From positions 1 through 12,318 of the forward strand of contig JACRCG010000210.1 in assembly GCA_016219145.1 (NCBI GenBank): a DNA stretch of 12,318 bases. Direction: 5' to 3'. Both the position numbers and the translations under genes were made by a program. This document shows, in pieces, positions 5,675 through 12,062 of this stretch. The DNA is from Deltaproteobacteria bacterium (lineage in GTDB: Bacteria > Desulfobacterota > Desulfuromonadia > Geobacterales > Pseudopelobacteraceae). The number at the start of each line of letters is the position of its first letter. Positions within the stretch are counted from its first letter, which is position 1. The notes under the pieces were generated by a model. That model did no database searches, was not told the origin of the DNA, and saw only the letters and a list, made by a program, of their open reading frames with translations.

Positions 5675-6778
5675 TTAGTTATCAGAAAATATTGCGTCGA
5701 GAGCGTCAAAATCAAACGTTTCTTCCGCCAGGCCGCGTACGAGAGCAAGTTTCTCGGTATCCTCCACGGTCAACTTTGATACGTCCTCGGTGATGATCCG
5801 GTACAATTCCGCAGTGGTATGCATTTCTGTGCGCATATAGGGAATGTTGCTCCGCTCCAGGATTTGCTGCGTGATGGATCCGACCGGCACTATGCCCGGG
5901 ATCAGCAATCCGACAATCTTGCTGCGATAAGCCGGAATCTGGTACAGATTGGCCATGGTTACCAGCAGTTCGTCACGACTGCTGGTAACTATCAGCAGCG
6001 TGGAATCCATCAGCATTTCTGCCACACGCTGGGTTGAGGCCGCTCCTATCTGAACGTGATTTATGATGCGATGCAAATCGCGCCTGTTGCCGTACAGATG
6101 CAGCTCAAGCAGATGGGCGACACGGCGCAGGGTCGGGTTGGCAAGGACGGGATGATAATCAAAACCGGCCAGCACATGCAGGGGTTGATCAATAAAAAAA
6201 CGTCGCAGATAATCCAGAGTCTGGTCCCGTTTTTCCGGCAGCAGCTTATTGGCCAGAATTGCGCGAACCTTGACCCCCTCTTTTTCGAACAGCGCCATGT
6301 TCATCGATACCGAGTCGACCACATTGCCCAGTCCGCCTCCCGTCACCATCAGCACCGGAGCATTCAGCATGCTGGCGATGCGGGCGTTCGACAGACGCAG
6401 AACAGAGCCGACACCGGCGTGGCCGGCCCCCTCTATGATCAGGAAGTCACATTTGCGCTCCAGCTCGGCGCAGGCCTCAACGATCCTGTGCTGCAAGTCA
6501 TCTGATGACAGCGCGCCATCCACCACCTGCCTGGTCGATCCGGGTCGCAACACGACAGGCGACATCAGACGCAGATCTTTGCCCAACCCGAAGACCTGCG
6601 CTATCAGGGCGGCATCCTTGTCCACCTCCCGGCCGTGCAGAAGAGTCGGTTTGGGACCGACAGGCTTGATGAAACCGACCCGCTGGTATTTCTTTTGAGC
6701 CAGATGGAAAAGAAAGAGGCTGGTGGTCGTCTTCCCTGTATTCTGTCCGGTAGCAGCTATGAATATTTTGCGCTCCAT
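5675..6778 (-). CDS. BioD-like P-loop NTPase with DRTGG domain (Pta N-terminal-like)
   Basis: A 367-residue cytoplasmic protein. Residues 1-200 are a dethiobiotin-synthetase/CobQ-like P-loop domain: nucleotide loop GQNTGKT (11-17), GFIKPVG (35-41), and the acidic motif FLIIEGAGHAGVG (112-124). Residues from about 225 to 335 (RVAEMLMDSTLLIVTSSRDELL... through ...TAELYRIITEDVSKL) correspond to a DRTGG domain. The same pair forms the N-terminal half of the long form of phosphate acetyltransferase; here the catalytic Pta half is absent and the protein is complete with its own stop. Stand-alone members have no settled role; a sensor or regulator of acyl-phosphate or CoA metabolism is a guess. AGGTGA is 4 bases before the ATG. 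It is the first gene of the operon with the MaoC gene. Confidence 0.87.
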   Translation of the reverse strand: MERKIFIAATGQNTGKTTTSLFLFHLAQKKYQRVGFIKPVGPKPTLLHGREVDKDAALIAQVFGLGKDLRLMSPVVLRPGSTRQVVDGALSSDDLQHRIVEACAELERKCDFLIIEGAGHAGVGSVLRLSNARIASMLNAPVLMVTGGGLGNVVDSVSMNMALFEKEGVKVRAILANKLLPEKRDQTLDYLRRFFIDQPLHVLAGFDYHPVLANPTLRRVAHLLELHLYGNRRDLHRIINHVQIGAASTQRVAEMLMDSTLLIVTSSRDELLVTMANLYQIPAYRSKIVGLLIPGIVPVGSITQQILERSNIPYMRTEMHTTAELYRIITEDVSKLTVEDTEKLALVRGLAEETFDFDALDAIFSDN

Positions 6779-6808
6779 TATGTCACCTGCCGTATTTGTT
6801 CGACTTGC

Positions 6809-6873
6809 GGGCTTTTAAATGCATTTTTTTAGCCCTGTAAAGGCATTATCCATTATTATTGCTTTGCCAACAA
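6809..6873 (-). promoter_or_regulatory. Promoter and 5' hairpin for the P-loop/MaoC operon
   Basis: On the minus strand, TTGTTG (6868-6873), a 17-base spacer and GATAAT (6845-6850) form a plausible promoter with initiation near 6838. Almost at once the transcript enters a hairpin: GGGCT (complement of 6831-6835) pairs with AGCCC (complement of 6809-6813), enclosing the 10-base palindrome AAATGCATTT (6817-6826). A stem at the extreme 5' end often protects mRNA; it might also be a protein site on DNA. Confidence 0.4.
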
Positions 6874-6910
6874 CCCCAAAAGCCGGCCAGACTTTTAAAG
6901 CGGGGACCAG

Positions 6911-6967
6911 ATGGCAAACTATCTTGAAGAGTGTCCGGCGATGAACGAGTTCCAGGAGGCGCCATGA
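6911..6967 (+). CDS. 18-codon ORF overlapping the next gene by ATGA
   Basis: The frame MANYLEECPAMNEFQEAP starts at ATG 6911 with GGGGA six bases upstream and stops with TGA at 6965-6967, which overlaps the ATG of the 87-residue gene (6964) in an ATGA arrangement. The overlap is typical of translational coupling. The downstream ribosome site AGGAGG (6954-6959) lies inside this ORF. The peptide is acidic, has one cysteine and no membrane segment. It could be a leader peptide or a real microprotein; length alone gives no proof. Confidence 0.4.
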   Translation: MANYLEECPAMNEFQEAP

Positions 6968-7227
6968 AGGCAGAGGTTTATTCGACAACGTACCGGATTC
7001 CGCTGACGGATGCGCAGCAGGCCAGACTTGACAGAAGGTGGCCTGACGGCGACCCTTTCATCTCATATGAGAAGATTGAAGCCCTGCTTGAGCCGCTTCC
7101 GGTTGAGGATCTCCATTGGTCCGGCCACACCGGGCAATTCCTGTATTTTACCGTTCGCGGCAACGATATCGAAGGCACGGTTGCCGAGGTTGTGGCACGT
7201 CTTGAAAACAAGCTGGGCAGGGTGTGA
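6964..7227 (+). CDS. Conserved-looking small protein, function unknown
   Basis: An 87-residue soluble protein with no signal peptide or membrane helix. The ATG at 6964 follows AGGAGG (6954-6959) with a 4-base gap; a GTG at 6931 in the same frame has no ribosome site. Composition is that of a compact alpha/beta domain: a strand (AEVYSTTYRIPL), helix (TDAQQARLDRRW), an aromatic turn (PDGDPFISYEKIEALLEPL), strands around HWSGHTGQFLYFTVRG and a C-terminal helix (VAEVVARLENKLG). No catalytic or metal motif stands out. It is coupled to the 18-codon ORF at 6911 and is divergent from the P-loop/MaoC operon. I do not recognise the family. Confidence 0.75.
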   Translation: MKAEVYSTTYRIPLTDAQQARLDRRWPDGDPFISYEKIEALLEPLPVEDLHWSGHTGQFLYFTVRGNDIEGTVAEVVARLENKLGRV

Positions 7228-7308
7228 TTTGCTGAAGGAAAACCGGGTGGGATCAAGAGTAAAAGAGCTGATTGTGAGGGAACAGTCCTGATTTGCCATC
7301 ATCCGGAC

Positions 7309-7935
7309 TCACTGCGCCTGCTGCTGAATCCTTTCATTCCGGGTATCTACAGCTTTTTGTGCGACGCCGGTTTCTCCTTTCATTTTTTCAAATGTTTCAA
7401 TAAATTTTTTCGACTGATTCTTAAACAGAAAAACAATAATTGCAGCAAAAATGGCAACTTTGATGACTATCGCCAAAGATCGCGGTGCAAAGGCAGACAC
7501 CAGTTTTCCGGCGATTACAAAACCAGCTATTGCCAATATTGCGAGCCCGATCAATTTGAGTAACGGCAACTGTTTCGACAGCCAGTTATCACTCTGTTCG
7601 CTTTTTGACGAATTCTGGTCATTTGCAGATGTGGGAGAAGATGCAGGTGAAGTATTCTGGGATGGAGCGCCTTGCCGATCTATATTTGATTGGTTCTTGC
7701 TGTTTTGCCCTCTGTCATTTTCTGACAGATTTGTTTTCTCACTTTTTCTTGCCCGGTTTTCAAGCTCATTTTCTGTTATTACTTTGACATTAGCCCGGTA
7801 TTTGTGTGGGACATTCTTGAAGTCATTGGTAAGGTTGATAGTGCCGTTTTCATCACGAAACTGGTAGAAAGCCGCTGAAACGTGCAGAGGAATCGCAACT
7901 ATCAGGAACAGCAAAGAGACTGTAAGATGTCTCAT
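7309..7935 (-). CDS. DUF4124-like exported N-terminus with two membrane helices
   Basis: A 208-residue envelope protein. Residues 1-22 are a signal peptide (cleavage near HVSA-AFYQ). Residues 23-48 (FYQFRDENGTINLTNDFKNVPHKYR) match the DUF4124 type of short beta domain, marked by a W/F-Y-x-D-x-x-G start and a P-x-x-Y/F end. A Ser/Asn/Gln-rich linker of about 60 residues follows, then two hydrophobic helices (about 124-148 and 154-171) and a charged tail predicted in the cytoplasm, ending in a Gln-rich run. Periplasmic DUF4124 modules are thought to bind envelope components; the function is not established. GAGG lies 5 bases before the ATG. It is a single gene converging on the 87-residue gene with 81 bases between; no clear terminator is seen there. 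Confidence 0.8.
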   Translation of the reverse strand: MRHLTVSLLFLIVAIPLHVSAAFYQFRDENGTINLTNDFKNVPHKYRANVKVITENELENRARKSEKTNLSENDRGQNSKNQSNIDRQGAPSQNTSPASSPTSANDQNSSKSEQSDNWLSKQLPLLKLIGLAILAIAGFVIAGKLVSAFAPRSLAIVIKVAIFAAIIVFLFKNQSKKFIETFEKMKGETGVAQKAVDTRNERIQQQAQ

Positions 7936-8045
7936 ATAGCCTCACTTGGCAGTAGATGCTGACATTCTGATTGCAAAAAAATGAATAGTCAAGAATTCTA
8001 ATGTAATTCCAATCCTGCGTTTTCGTGCCCTCTGCAAGCTTTCTC

Positions 8046-8480
8046 TCAACCGGGAACTCCCGGCTTCATCAGGTCGCTGACCCTGCACTCTGCAAGATAC
8101 GATTGAATCACCGGCAAGTCCGCTTCGGCCCAATCAAGGGTATGCAGTTGTTCTGGCGGCAGCCACATCAAAGCAGCATGCTCATGGAGTACAATCTCTC
8201 CGGACTCAATTGTACAGATGAACGGGTAAAGGGTGACTGTGAATGCTGGATAATGATGTGTATTCGGAGTAAGGCTCCTCCCCACGTTGATACGTATGCC
8301 CAACTCTTCAATCAGCTCTCGTCGCAGGCATTCTTCCGGCGACTCTCCCGAATCTATCTTTCCACCGGGAAATTCCCACTTGAGAGGCAGGCTCATTATG
8401 GCGCTTCGTTGAGCTGCCAGGATGCAGTTGTTGCGCTCGATAATGGCGCAGGCTACGTGGATATGCTTGATTGAACTCAA
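8046..8480 (-). CDS. Nudix hydrolase, MutT/(deoxy)CTP-pyrophosphohydrolase type
   Basis: A 144-residue hydrolase that cleaves nucleoside diphosphates linked to another moiety, probably oxidised or free (d)NTPs. The full Nudix box GX5EX7REUXEEXGU occurs at residues 40-62 (G40, E46, R54-E55, E58-E59, G61-I62), preceded by WEFPGGK as in MutT-like enzymes. The frame continues 145 codons upstream but turns non-protein-like. I therefore choose TTG at 8480, which has GGAG 8 bases upstream and gives MSSIKHIHVACAIIERNN, the normal beginning of a MutT protein. The C-terminal LMWLPPEQLHTLDWAEADLPVIQ is family-like. It is divergent from lexA with about 150 bases between, which hints at DNA-damage or nucleotide-pool linkage but does not prove co-regulation. 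Confidence 0.88.
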   Translation of the reverse strand: MSSIKHIHVACAIIERNNCILAAQRSAIMSLPLKWEFPGGKIDSGESPEECLRRELIEELGIRINVGRSLTPNTHHYPAFTVTLYPFICTIESGEIVLHEHAALMWLPPEQLHTLDWAEADLPVIQSYLAECRVSDLMKPGVPG

Positions 8481-8566
8481 TTGCAGGTCTCCATGGACGT
8501 AATTGTTGAGAGTTCTACATACTTCAAGCGTCAGCCTGGAATAAAGCTGACAAGACAATTTTACGG

Positions 8567-8584
8567 GAAGTACTAAGGAGTACC
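8567..8584. promoter_or_regulatory. Possible second LexA site upstream of lexA
   Basis: GTACT (8570-8574) and AGTAC (8579-8583) form a palindrome with a 4-base centre. Over 18 bases it shares C-N4-G and the right half GNNNACC with the palindrome at 8622-8639, while the left half (GAAG) is poor. The two centres are 55 bases apart. A weak promoter CTGACA (8547-8552) with TACTAA at 8571-8576 would overlap it. Confidence 0.35.
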
Positions 8585-8620
8585 AAAGAAAATGTTGACA
8601 TCTGAGTATAATTTCCGTAA

Positions 8621-8640
8621 AGGTAGTCGTATGACTACCT
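8621..8640. promoter_or_regulatory. LexA operator overlapping the lexA start codon
   Basis: AGGTAGTCGTATGACTACCT is a perfect 8-4-8 inverted repeat. It fits GGTTN2CN4GN3ACC, the LexA motif I recall for Geobacter sulfurreducens, at every fixed position except the fourth (A instead of T). The ATG of lexA (8631-8633) lies in its centre. This strongly suggests autoregulation. Confidence 0.7.
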
Positions 8641-9257
8641 ACGGCCATCAAACCGCAAATGAACTCACCCAGCGCCAGAAACAGGTGCTGCAATTCATCA
8701 CCTCGTTCTCGGGTGACAACGGCTATGCGCCCAGTCAACGTGAAATTGCGGGCCACCTGAAAGTTTCCGGAACACTGCCGGTCATGAAACATCTGGGCGC
8801 TTTGGAACGTAAGGGGTACATCAAGCGGGATCATGTAAATCGGGGAATCACCCTCAAGACGCCGGTTATCCCGTCGGTTTCCCTGCCGATTGTCGGCACC
8901 GTACGGGCCGGACATCTCGCCCCGGCTATTGAGGATATCCAGGGATACTTCTCCGTTGACCCGATGGCAGTCAAGGGCAGCGACTGTTTCTTCCTACGGG
9001 TGAGCGGAGAATCAATGATCAATGCCGGTATCTTCGATGGCGACCTGGCTTTGGTGCGGCCTCAACCGACTGCCGACAACAAGGATACCGTCGTTGCTAT
9101 GATCGATGGCGAAGTAACCCTGAAATGGTTTTACCGGGAGCAGGATCACATTCGACTGCAACCGGCGAATCCGGGCATGGCGCCCATCATCATTCGTCCT
9201 GAAGATGGCGATCTAAGCATCGTCGGCAAAGTGATTGGGGTGTACCGTCGCATGTAA
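8631..9257 (+). CDS. lexA: LexA repressor
   Basis: A 208-residue SOS repressor. The N-terminal winged helix-turn-helix (residues 11-75, LTQRQKQVLQFI ... GYAPSQREIAGHLKVSG ... LERKGYIKRD) binds operators. The C-terminal S24 autoprotease domain carries the Ala93-Gly94 cleavage bond (VRAGHLAPA), nucleophile Ser128 in SGESM and Lys165 in EVTLK, so RecA-stimulated self-cleavage should work. I choose ATG 8631 (AAAGG at 8619-8623) because it gives the usual family length. ATG 8592 with AAGGAG 11 bases upstream would add 13 residues that do not look like LexA. The start codon lies in a palindromic operator. The next gene, a 57-residue membrane protein, follows 56 bases later. No imuA, imuB, dnaE2 or recA is present, although such genes often accompany lexA in related bacteria. 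Confidence 0.95.
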   Translation: MTTYGHQTANELTQRQKQVLQFITSFSGDNGYAPSQREIAGHLKVSGTLPVMKHLGALERKGYIKRDHVNRGITLKTPVIPSVSLPIVGTVRAGHLAPAIEDIQGYFSVDPMAVKGSDCFFLRVSGESMINAGIFDGDLALVRPQPTADNKDTVVAMIDGEVTLKWFYREQDHIRLQPANPGMAPIIIRPEDGDLSIVGKVIGVYRRM

Positions 9258-9313
9258 AAACAGTGATAGAGACTGGCAGATTTTGATGTCACTACATACA
9301 AGGAGAGTGAAAA

Positions 9314-9487
9314 ATGGAACCGATCACCTTATGCGGAGCTGTAATTGTTGCGGTTGGCTTGTGGGTGGAGTTTGAATCAATAATCATGCGGGTTGCACGG
9401 GCGATTTCCGGCATGATGCCGGTTATGTCAGCACCGGAAGTGCAGAGGCCTCTTTATGTGAAATACCTGACGGATACCGGGAGTTGA
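9314..9487 (+). CDS. 57-residue single-pass membrane protein downstream of lexA
   Basis: A small protein with excellent initiation signals: AAGGAGAG (9299-9306) 7 bases before ATG 9314. Residues 2-18 (EPITLCGAVIVAVGLWV) are hydrophobic and could form a membrane helix; an amphipathic stretch with two Arg (IIMRVARAISGMM) and a polar tail (PEVQRPLYVKYLTDTGS) follow. It has no signal-peptidase site. It lies 56 bases after lexA on the same strand with no terminator seen between, so it is probably co-transcribed and damage-inducible. Small SOS membrane peptides (for example TisB or SulA-independent division inhibitors) are known in other bacteria; whether this one acts like any of them is unknown. 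Confidence 0.65.
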   Translation: MEPITLCGAVIVAVGLWVEFESIIMRVARAISGMMPVMSAPEVQRPLYVKYLTDTGS

Positions 9488-9502
9488 TTGACAGAAACAC
9501 AA

Positions 9503-9542
9503 TGATGTAATCTGTAAAAGAGGTGGAGTCCGGATTACATCA
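9503..9542. repeat. 10-base perfect inverted repeat (20-base spacer)
   Basis: TGATGTAATC (9503-9512) and GATTACATCA (9533-9542) are exact reverse complements. There is no T run on either side, so it is not a typical terminator. It lies between the lexA operon and the cut end of the deaminase relic. Confidence 0.6.
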
Positions 9543-9555
9543 CAGGCGCCATACT

Positions 9556-9681
9556 TCAGTCAGACGAAAGTCCTCTCCCCAGGATAGTGCCATGGTGAAC
9601 GAGCACAGATCCGATTGGAATGCCCCCTTCTGCACGACCCTGCCGGGCTTCTTCAAGTACCGCCTGCATGAATTTGTCCAC
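9556..9681 (-). pseudogene. Truncated cytosine/guanine deaminase-like gene
   Basis: GTG 9681, with AGGAGG 5 bases upstream, begins a 41-codon frame: MDKFMQAVLEEARQG, then RAEGGIPIGSVLVHHG and TILGRG. This is the N-terminus of a CDA-fold deaminase of the yeast cytosine deaminase/guanine deaminase type. Family members continue with GHNRR and the zinc-binding HAE and PCxxC motifs; here similarity stops after GRG (about 9571) and the frame ends at TGA 9556 without any zinc ligand, so the product cannot be active. The distal part is not in this window. It follows the ene-reductase by 29 bases on the same strand, so it was once the second gene of that operon. Confidence 0.7.
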
Positions 9682-9710
9682 AGTACCTCCTCCCTGCCTC
9701 ATCGAGGCAA

Positions 9711-10838
9711 TTATCCCATCTGACGCCCGAGAATACAGTACGCAGTTTCAGGGAGGTGAGCCGGTGAATGAGCCGGAGCTGCGCGCACATATTGGGCAGG
9801 CCATGGCGCCGGGTGACCAAGTTCTCTGGCGGCCCGCAAAGGCCAGTATGGATCGCGCAGCAGCTCCCTGCCCAGCAGCACGAGATCGGCCTGGCCACTG
9901 CGGATGATATGATCGGCTTGAGCCGGAGCGCTGATCACCCCCACGGTGCCGGTTTTGATCCCGGTTTCCCGCCGGATTCTTTCGGCAAATGCCGTCTGAT
10001 ATCCTGTTCCGACGGGAATAACGGCATGCGGCAGATTGCCGCCGGAAGAGCAGTCGAGCAGATCTGTCCCCAGTAACTGCAGCTGACTCGCGAGCGCCAA
10101 CGACTGTTCAAGATCCCAGCCGCCGTCACTCCAGTCGGTTGCCGAGATTCTCACAAACAGCGGAAGATGCTCGGGCCAGACACCGCGAACCGCTGAAACG
10201 ATATCACGCAGCAGCCGGGTGCGGTTTTCAAACGTACCGCCATAACGGTCGCTGCGTTGATTGCTGAGCGGAGAGAGGAACTGATGCAGCAGATATCCGT
10301 GGGCGGCGTGGATCTCGGCAATCCGGAAGCCGGCCAGGCAGGCCCGGCGGGCACCCTGAACAAAGGCTTCAACAATGTTATCGATACCCTCGATCGAGAG
10401 AGCCTCCGGCAGAGCGTAACCGTCGTCGAAGACGACAGAGGCGGGAGCCACGATTGGCCACCCACCTTCGGAATCAGCCAGTGAGCCGGCTCGATTTGCC
10501 CACGGAGGCGCGACACTGGCCTTGCGACCGGCATGCGCCAACTGGATGCCGGCGACGCTCCCCTGCTGATCGATAAAACGGACTATCCGTGAAAGCGGCT
10601 CGATGTGGCTGTCACTCCAGATGCCCAGATCCCTGGAGCTGATGCGCCCCTGCGGGGTGACCGCCGTGGCCTCGGTCAGCACCAGACCGGCGCCGCCGGC
10701 AGCACGGCTGCCGAGATGAACCAGATGCCAATCGTTGGCAAATCCATTATCGCTTGAATACTGGCACATTGGTGAAACTGCGATCCGGTTCGGCAGGGTC
10801 ACGCCACGCAGCGAAAGCGGTTCAAACAGATGAGTCAT
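9711..10838 (-). CDS. NADH:flavin oxidoreductase / Old Yellow Enzyme family, YqjM-like ene-reductase
   Basis: A 375-residue FMN-dependent TIM-barrel enzyme that reduces activated C=C bonds with NAD(P)H. The start at 10838 has GGAGGG 6 bases upstream and gives MTHLFEPLSLRGVTLPNRI, the normal family N-terminus. YqjM-class marks are present: Cys25 and Tyr27 in SPMCQYSS, GIQLAHAGRK (97-106) with His102, the substrate pair His177/His180 in HAAHGYLLHQFLSP, SDRYGG (196-201), and the FMN-phosphate region TVGVISAPAQAD...ADLVLLGRELLRDPYW. Length is normal and no key residue is missing. The frame extends upstream into the MFS remnant, so an automated call would give a false 442-residue or longer fusion. 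The truncated deaminase follows by 29 bases. The physiological substrate is unknown. Confidence 0.93.
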   Translation of the reverse strand: MTHLFEPLSLRGVTLPNRIAVSPMCQYSSDNGFANDWHLVHLGSRAAGGAGLVLTEATAVTPQGRISSRDLGIWSDSHIEPLSRIVRFIDQQGSVAGIQLAHAGRKASVAPPWANRAGSLADSEGGWPIVAPASVVFDDGYALPEALSIEGIDNIVEAFVQGARRACLAGFRIAEIHAAHGYLLHQFLSPLSNQRSDRYGGTFENRTRLLRDIVSAVRGVWPEHLPLFVRISATDWSDGGWDLEQSLALASQLQLLGTDLLDCSSGGNLPHAVIPVGTGYQTAFAERIRRETGIKTGTVGVISAPAQADHIIRSGQADLVLLGRELLRDPYWPLRAARELGHPAPWPAQYVRAAPAHSPAHLPETAYCILGRQMG

Positions 10839-10850
10839 TATCTGCCCTCC

Positions 10851-11222
10851 TTTAAGCATCCCCACAAACGCCACCGCAACCGAGCCGCCAACCAGCAGAC
10901 GGCCGAACCCGGCGACGATCTCGCTATGAGCGGTGGCGAAGACGATTGAACCAACTGTCGCGATAAATGCCCCTCCGGACAGAAGTTTTCTCGGACCCAG
11001 CCGGTCAGCCAGAATACCGGTCGGGATTTGCATAGCCACATTAGAAATAATATGCGAAAAGATTGCCCAGACCGGTTGCGGTCAAACCAAAATCACGGGT
11101 TAATTCGACCGTCATAACCGCCGGGCAACCCGCTGAAAAAAGCCCAGGACGTAGAGCGCCGCACCGCAGCCCCAAACCAGCCAGGCCAGACGGAGAGGGG
11201 GGAAATTATCAAAGTTTGTCAT
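10851..11222 (-). pseudogene. N-terminal remnant of an MFS transporter with two indels
   Basis: Starting at ATG 11222, the frame reads MTNFDNFPPLRLAWLVWG and continues to FFQRVA, the first helix of a major facilitator. One base is missing near 11122 (GCC-CGG where family sequence expects PAV), after which the next frame reads MTVELTRDFGLTATGLGNL. At 11041-11043 a TAA interrupts it; a second indel restores the first frame, which continues VAMQIPTGILADRLGPRKLL (the MFS loop 2-3 motif) to VAFVGMLK at 10851. Family members continue for about 300 more residues; here the ene-reductase ribosome site follows immediately. The gene is therefore broken and truncated to about 125 codons. Confidence 0.75.
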
Positions 11223-11279
11223 CTGGCCGCCTGAAAGCCGAGTGGATTTCCTACCTCATTTCAATAATCCAGTTCACCT

Positions 11280-11315
11280 AGATCCGCACATGAAACTAAA
11301 AACGCTAGCGGATCT
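11280..11315. repeat. 8-base inverted repeat across the 3' end of the secreted-protein gene
   Basis: AGATCCGC (11280-11287) and GCGGATCT (11308-11315) are exact reverse complements with a 20-base spacer; the stop codon at 11305-11307 adjoins the right arm. No T run follows on the minus strand, so termination is doubtful. Confidence 0.4.
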
Positions 11316-11757
11316 TTCTCCATGTGCTGCCTCCAAAACCTCCCGATCCTGAAATCATACTGAGGCTCTCATTGCTGTTGATTGAAATTACAAACGTTCC
11401 GGCATTTTGAAATCTTCCCTTAGGCACATCCCACCATTGCATACTTACCTGATTTCCCAGAATGTTTCCTTGAGCCACATTTGACCAAGCTGGATTCTGA
11501 GGAGTGTGTTCACCGAACCAGACAAGCGTGTTTCCTGTCTGACGCAAGTAGTAGGTGCCACCGTCATTGCAAAGCCAGACTCCGTTCAAATTAATTGATA
11601 CAGCAACTGGAGCCGATGCCTGCCCCTGATCGTGACGGTTTACACCTCTAAGATGGAGGTTTACCGTGGAGCTTTGTGCTGAATGTGATTCGCTGACCAA
11701 TATTACAAGAAACAGGATGATGCTGGAAAAAGACAATTTCGACAGTGTTCTAAACAT
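11305..11757 (-). CDS. Secreted protein of unknown function, probable beta-rich fold
   Basis: A 150-residue exported protein. Residues 1-27 form a signal peptide (FRTLSKL, hydrophobic IILFLVILV, cleavage near SHSA-QS). After a polar linker, residues 55-150 form a domain rich in aromatic and Gly/Asn residues: NGVWLCNDGGTYYLRQ, TLVWFGEH, PAWSNVAQGNILGN, VSMQWWDVPKG, TFVISINS and a final GSGGFGGSTWRKI. The alternating strands and W/G pattern suggest a lipocalin-like beta barrel, known to me only from uncharacterised secreted proteins. It has a single cysteine (in WLCNDGG) in the mature part. AGGAGGG lies 5 bases before the ATG. It is monocistronic. I do not assign a ligand. Confidence 0.8.
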   Translation of the reverse strand: MFRTLSKLSFSSIILFLVILVSESHSAQSSTVNLHLRGVNRHDQGQASAPVAVSINLNGVWLCNDGGTYYLRQTGNTLVWFGEHTPQNPAWSNVAQGNILGNQVSMQWWDVPKGRFQNAGTFVISINSNESLSMISGSGGFGGSTWRKIR

Positions 11758-12062
11758 GAGTACCCTCCTAATCGATTAATGGTTCAGCATTCAAGTTTAA
11801 GTATATATCAAAATTTCAGAGTAGAAGACAGTTGATATCGATTGTTCAAACAATAAAAGACCGCGCAAACCGGCATTATACCAGGTTCAGCGGCCTCTAT
11901 TTTCGCCATGTTCTCCCATAAGTTCCATCCGTCATACATAGCTTCCTGATAAACAGGACAGTGCGTTAACGAAATCATGAAAAATAATTTCTAACTTACT
12001 AAAAGTGACTCACATTATCCCGCCAACACCGGCCTGTCAACGATACACATAACAGTTGCCTC
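11758..12062. other. Intergenic region, no clear gene
   Basis: About 300 AT-rich bases between the secreted-protein gene and the ssrA terminator. The only frame with a start signal is a 43-codon minus-strand ORF (11939-11808, beginning MYDGWNLWENMAKIEAAE, with AGGA upstream); it has no recognisable similarity and may be chance or a relic. No repeat array, tRNA or strong promoter was found. Confidence 0.4.

Noticed and set aside
8595..8612. TTGACA and TATAAT as a lexA promoter
   Set aside because: The two boxes are only 6 bases apart, far too close to work together.
8046..8915. 289-codon version of the Nudix gene
   Set aside because: The first 145 codons run opposite lexA and its promoter and lack similarity to Nudix proteins; a TTG start with ribosome site exists at 8480.
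9503..9542. Integron attC site or intrinsic terminator
   Set aside because: There is no RYYYAAC/GTTRRRY core, and no T run beside the stem.
9711..11039. MFS-ene-reductase fusion protein
   Set aside because: The reductase has its own ribosome site and canonical N-terminus, and the MFS part is broken by indels and truncated.
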